Assembly: GCF_004363095.1 (NCBI RefSeq)
Contig: NZ_SNYO01000001.1
Location: 1,116,001 to 1,180,000, forward strand
From: Actinomycetospora succinea
GTDB taxonomy: Bacteria; Actinomycetota; Actinomycetes; Mycobacteriales; Pseudonocardiaceae
Length of the DNA stretch: 64,000 nucleotides
Direction of reading: 5' to 3'
The translations under genes were made by a program, and so were the position numbers. The first letter of the stretch is position 1. Each line of letters begins with the position of its first letter. Of the stretch, positions 61,415 through 64,000 are shown in pieces. The notes under the pieces were generated by a model. It ran no database searches and was not told the DNA's origin. It saw nothing but the letters and a program-made list of their open reading frames with translations.

Positions 61415-62002
61415 GTGACCGAGATCCAGGCGTTCGCCCGCGAGTTCCTGCGCGACCCCCTCAACGTCGCCGCCCTGTTCCCCAGCTTCGCCCCGCTGTG
61501 CCGGCAGGCCGCCGCTCCGTTGCCCGAGACCGGCGACCCGGTGGTCCTCGACCTCGGCGCCGGCACCGGCCAGGTCACCGACGTCATCCAGGAGAAGCTC
61601 GCCGGGCGGGGCCGGCACATCGCCGTCGAGTTCAACCCGCGCATGGCCGCGGTCCTCGCCGAGCGCCACCCCAAGGTCGAGGTGATCTGCGACGACGCCC
61701 ACGCGGTGGTCGACCGGCTCCTCGCCGAGGGCGTGCGCACCGACCTCGCGGTGTCCGGGCTGCCGTGGCTCGCCACCGCGCCGCGCCGGGGCCGCTCGAT
61801 CTTCGAGCCCCTCGCGCGGCTGTCCGCGCCCGGCGGCGCCGTGACGCAGCTCGCCCACGCCTGGATCCGGTTCTTCCCGGACGCGCGGAAGGTGCAGCGC
61901 AACCTCGAGGCGAACTTCGAGGAGGTCGTGGTCACGCGCACCGTGCTCGCGAACATCCCGCCGGCGGTGGTCTACGTCGCCCGGCGGCCGCGGGTGAGGT
62001 GA
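61415..62002 (+). CDS. Class I methyltransferase, phospholipid N-methyltransferase-like
   Basis: 195 aa. AREFLRDPLNVAALFPS opens the domain, and motif I is VLDLGAGTGQVTDVIQEKL, followed by AVEFNPRMAAVLAERHP, as in PmtA-type phospholipid methyltransferases. Methyl acceptor not shown by sequence. GGAG upstream of the GTG. It lies between the M20 gene and dxs and is absent from the M. tuberculosis order (from memory). Confidence 0.78.
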   Translation: MTEIQAFAREFLRDPLNVAALFPSFAPLCRQAAAPLPETGDPVVLDLGAGTGQVTDVIQEKLAGRGRHIAVEFNPRMAAVLAERHPKVEVICDDAHAVVDRLLAEGVRTDLAVSGLPWLATAPRRGRSIFEPLARLSAPGGAVTQLAHAWIRFFPDARKVQRNLEANFEEVVVTRTVLANIPPAVVYVARRPRVR

Positions 62003-62034
62003 CGCGCGCGGCCTGCGGCTCCTGCCCGCGTCCG

Positions 62035-62040
62035 TAGACT
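62035..62040 (+). promoter_or_regulatory. -10 element TAGACT of dxs
   Basis: TAGACT is placed about 45 bp before the dxs GTG; the leader would contain GAGGTGA, the ribosome site. This gene is therefore not leaderless. Confidence 0.5.
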
Positions 62041-62085
62041 GGCGTGCCGAAGTGTCGTGACCGATTTCGCCAGCCGAGGTGACCC

Positions 62086-64000
62086 GTGACGTTGCTGGAC
62101 CGTGTCCGCACCCCCGCGGATCTGCGGGGTCTCGACGCGGACGAGGTCGTGGCCCTCGCCGCGGAGATCCGTGCGTTCCTGGTGGACAAGGTGTGCCGCA
62201 CGGGCGGGCACCTGGGGCCGAACCTGGGCGTGGTCGAGCTGACGCTCGCGCTGCACCGGGTGTACGACTCCCCGCGCGACGCCCTGATCTTCGACACGGG
62301 CCACCAGAGCTACGTGCACAAGATCCTCACCGGGCGCTCCGGCGACTTCGACGGGCTGCGCCAGGGCGGCGGCCTCTCGGGCTACCCCAGCCGCTCGGAG
62401 AGCGAGCACGACCTCGTCGAGAACTCCCACGCCTCGACGGCCCTGTCCTGGGCCGACGGGCTCGCGAAGGCCGACGCGCTGACCGGCCGCGACCGCGCGG
62501 TCGTCGCGATCGTCGGCGACGGCGCTCTCACCGGCGGGATGTGCTGGGAGGCGCTCAACAACATCGCGGCCGCGCCCGACCGGCCCGTGGTCATCGTCGT
62601 CAACGACAACGGGCGCTCCTACTCGCCGACGATCGGCGGGCTGTCGCGCAAGCTGACCTCGCTGCGCCTGCTGCCGCGCTACGAGCAGGTGCTCGAGCAC
62701 GGCAAGCGTGCGGTCCAGCGCATGCCGGTCCTCGGTTCGACGCTGTACTCGGCGCTGCACGCGGCCAAGGCCGGGATGAAGGACGCCCTGAGCCCGCAGC
62801 CGCTGTTCGCCGACCTCGGGCTGAAGTACCTCGGCCCCGTCGACGGCCACGACATCGAGGCGATGGAGCACGCGCTGCGGGTCGCCCGCGACTTCGGCGG
62901 GCCGGTGGTCGTGCACGCCGTCACCGCCAAGGGCCGCGGGTTCGCGCCCGCCGAGGCCGACGAGGCCGACCTCATGCACTCGCCGGGCCCGCTCGACCCG
63001 GAGACCGGGCAGCCGGTCGGGCCCAAGCCGCGGGACTGGACCACCGTGTTCACCGAGTCGATGCTCGAGCTGGGCCGCGAGCGCTCCGACATCGTCGCGA
63101 TCACCGCGGCGATGGGCGGGCCGACCGGGCTCGCGAAGTTCGGCGAGGCCTACCCCGAGCGCCTGTTCGACGTCGGCATCGCCGAGCAGCACGCGATGAC
63201 CTCGGCGGCCGGGCTCGCCGCCGGCGGGATGCACCCCGTCGTCGCGATCTACTCGACGTTCCTCAACCGCGCGTTCGACCAGCTGCTCATGGACGTCGCG
63301 CTGCACCGCGCGCCGGTGACGATCGCGCTCGACCGCGCCGGGGTCACCGGGAGCGACGGCGCCAGCCACAACGGCATGTGGGACCTGTCGATCCTCGGGA
63401 TCGTGCCGGGCCTGCGGGTGGCGGCCCCGCGCGACGCCGTGACCCTGCGCGACGAGCTGCGCGAGGCCGTCGGCATCGACGACGGCCCCACCGCGCTGCG
63501 CTGGTCCAAGGGCGCCGTGCCCGCCTCGGTGCCCGCGATCCGCAGCCTCGGCCCCGCGAGCGGGCCCGGGCGCGTCGACGTCCTCGCCGAGCCGCAGCGT
63601 CCCTCGCGCGCGGCGCCGCGTCCCACCGCGGTCGACCGGCTGCCCGACGCCGTGCTGCCCGAGGTCCCGGACGTGCTGCTCGTGTGCGTCGGCGGCTTCG
63701 GCGAGCTCGGGGTGCAGGCCGCCGAGCGGCTCACCGCGCAGGGGATCGGCGTCACCGTCGTCGACCCGCGCTGGGTGCAGCCCGTCCCCGAGGCGCTGGC
63801 GACCCTCGCCGGCGAGCACCGTCTCGTGGTCACCGTCGAGGACGGCGGCCGCCACGGCGGCGTCGGCTCGGCGCTCGCCGAGGTGCTCTCGGCCGCCGGC
63901 GTCGACGTCCCCGTGCGGCGCCTCGGCCTCGACCAGCAGTTCCTCGCGCACGCCTCGCGCGGCCAGGTGCTCGCGGCGGCCGGGCTCACCGACGCCGACG
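62086..64000 (+). CDS. dxs: 1-deoxy-D-xylulose-5-phosphate synthase, 3' end cut by the window
   Basis: First enzyme of the MEP isoprenoid pathway (pyruvate + glyceraldehyde 3-phosphate to DXP, thiamine-diphosphate dependent). 638 codons are seen and no stop is reached. [17 protein letters not shown] start, [11 protein letters not shown], the ThDP motif [26 protein letters not shown], and a transketolase domain with [11 protein letters not shown] and [18 protein letters not shown] with GAGGTGA upstream. A full family member is about 635-645 aa, so only a few residues are missing. Confidence 0.95.
   Translation, partial: MTLLDRVRTPADLRGLDADEVVALAAEIRAFLVDKVCRTGGHLGPNLGVVELTLALHRVYDSPRDALIFDTGHQSYVHKILTGRSGDFDGLRQGGGLSGYPSRSESEHDLVENSHASTALSWADGLAKADALTGRDRAVVAIVGDGALTGGMCWEALNNIAAAPDRPVVIVVNDNGRSYSPTIGGLSRKLTSLRLLPRYEQVLEHGKRAVQRMPVLGSTLYSALHAAKAGMKDALSPQPLFADLGLKYLGPVDGHDIEAMEHALRVARDFGGPVVVHAVTAKGRGFAPAEADEADLMHSPGPLDPETGQPVGPKPRDWTTVFTESMLELGRERSDIVAITAAMGGPTGLAKFGEAYPERLFDVGIAEQHAMTSAAGLAAGGMHPVVAIYSTFLNRAFDQLLMDVALHRAPVTIALDRAGVTGSDGASHNGMWDLSILGIVPGLRVAAPRDAVTLRDELREAVGIDDGPTALRWSKGAVPASVPAIRSLGPASGPGRVDVLAEPQRPSRAAPRPTAVDRLPDAVLPEVPDVLLVCVGGFGELGVQAAERLTAQGIGVTVVDPRWVQPVPEALATLAGEHRLVVTVEDGGRHGGVGSALAEVLSAAGVDVPVRRLGLDQQFLAHASRGQVLAAAGLTDAD

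Noticed and set aside
61972-63951. Minus-strand frame of 659 codons opposite dxs
   Set aside because: Shadow; dxs itself is open to the window end and shows all thiamine-diphosphate motifs.
1-64000. tRNA or rRNA genes, CRISPR arrays, insertion sequences, prophage genes
   Set aside because: Read on both strands for cloverleaf, direct-repeat/spacer and transposase or phage protein signals; none found, though short structured RNAs could be missed by eye.

Overview
The window is a stretch of a high-GC actinobacterial chromosome. It shows strong third-position GC bias, many GTG starts and dense 4-bp start/stop overlaps. Its gene content is typically actinobacterial: an IdeR-type iron regulator, paired SigA/SigB factors, a mycothiol-type maleylpyruvate isomerase fold, and DUF4192, DUF3039, DUF3093, DUF3099, DUF3159, DUF3710, DUF4193 and DUF7455 proteins. 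I infer a Pseudonocardiales-like organism from this content and from the gene order; I could not test it. I found no rRNA, tRNA, CRISPR array, prophage, transposase or plasmid function.

Left part (1-20 kb): the end of a release-factor-like (baeRF/Rv2629-type) gene, kynureninase overlapping the soluble transhydrogenase sthA, DUF4192, galE, ideR, a 3-mercaptopyruvate sulfurtransferase, then acuC (deacylase) and a GNAT/acyl-CoA-synthetase-like protein acetyltransferase (Pat). A lipoprotein, sigB, dtd, a large class I methyltransferase and acetyl-CoA synthetase (acs) follow, so an apparent Pat/AcuC/Acs control circuit lies within 11 kb. PlsC, an alpha/beta hydrolase and a lower-GC membrane protein that resembles M50 peptidases but lacks the zinc motif close this part.

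Middle (20-46 kb), accessory: a lipid-modification set (cyclopropane-fatty-acid-synthase-like methyltransferase, DUF1295 reductase-like protein, FAD oxidoreductase, DUF1365) split by a peroxiredoxin and small enzymes; a base-excision glycosylase; secreted and membrane proteins of unknown role; an SF2 helicase with DUF3039; a glutamine-synthetase-like ligase; a CysQ-like phosphatase; an orphan gas-vesicle GvpJ; a GT39 mannosyltransferase-like protein; a formamidase operon (fmdB-amiS-fmdA); an O-methyltransferase; and a large LuxR-family ATPase regulator.

Right part (46.7-64 kb): a conserved housekeeping block, sigA-suhB-cei-DUF4193-DUF3093-dut-DUF3710-OB-fold-DUF3159-trkA-trkA-KimA-like K+ transporter-TrmA-like methyltransferase-dxs, which from memory matches the order around M. 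tuberculosis Rv2703-Rv2682c. It is interrupted here by an amidohydrolase, an M20 peptidase and a methyltransferase. dxs runs off the right edge.

Non-coding signals are the most distinctive part: a dispersed terminator/repeat family with GCAGCGAAC/GTTCGCTGC arms, two long near-perfect palindromes (at 11351 and 13880), repeats that supply stop codons of host genes, an exact ECF-type promoter before sigB, and a recurring -10 motif 6-9 nt before start codons that implies many leaderless mRNAs.
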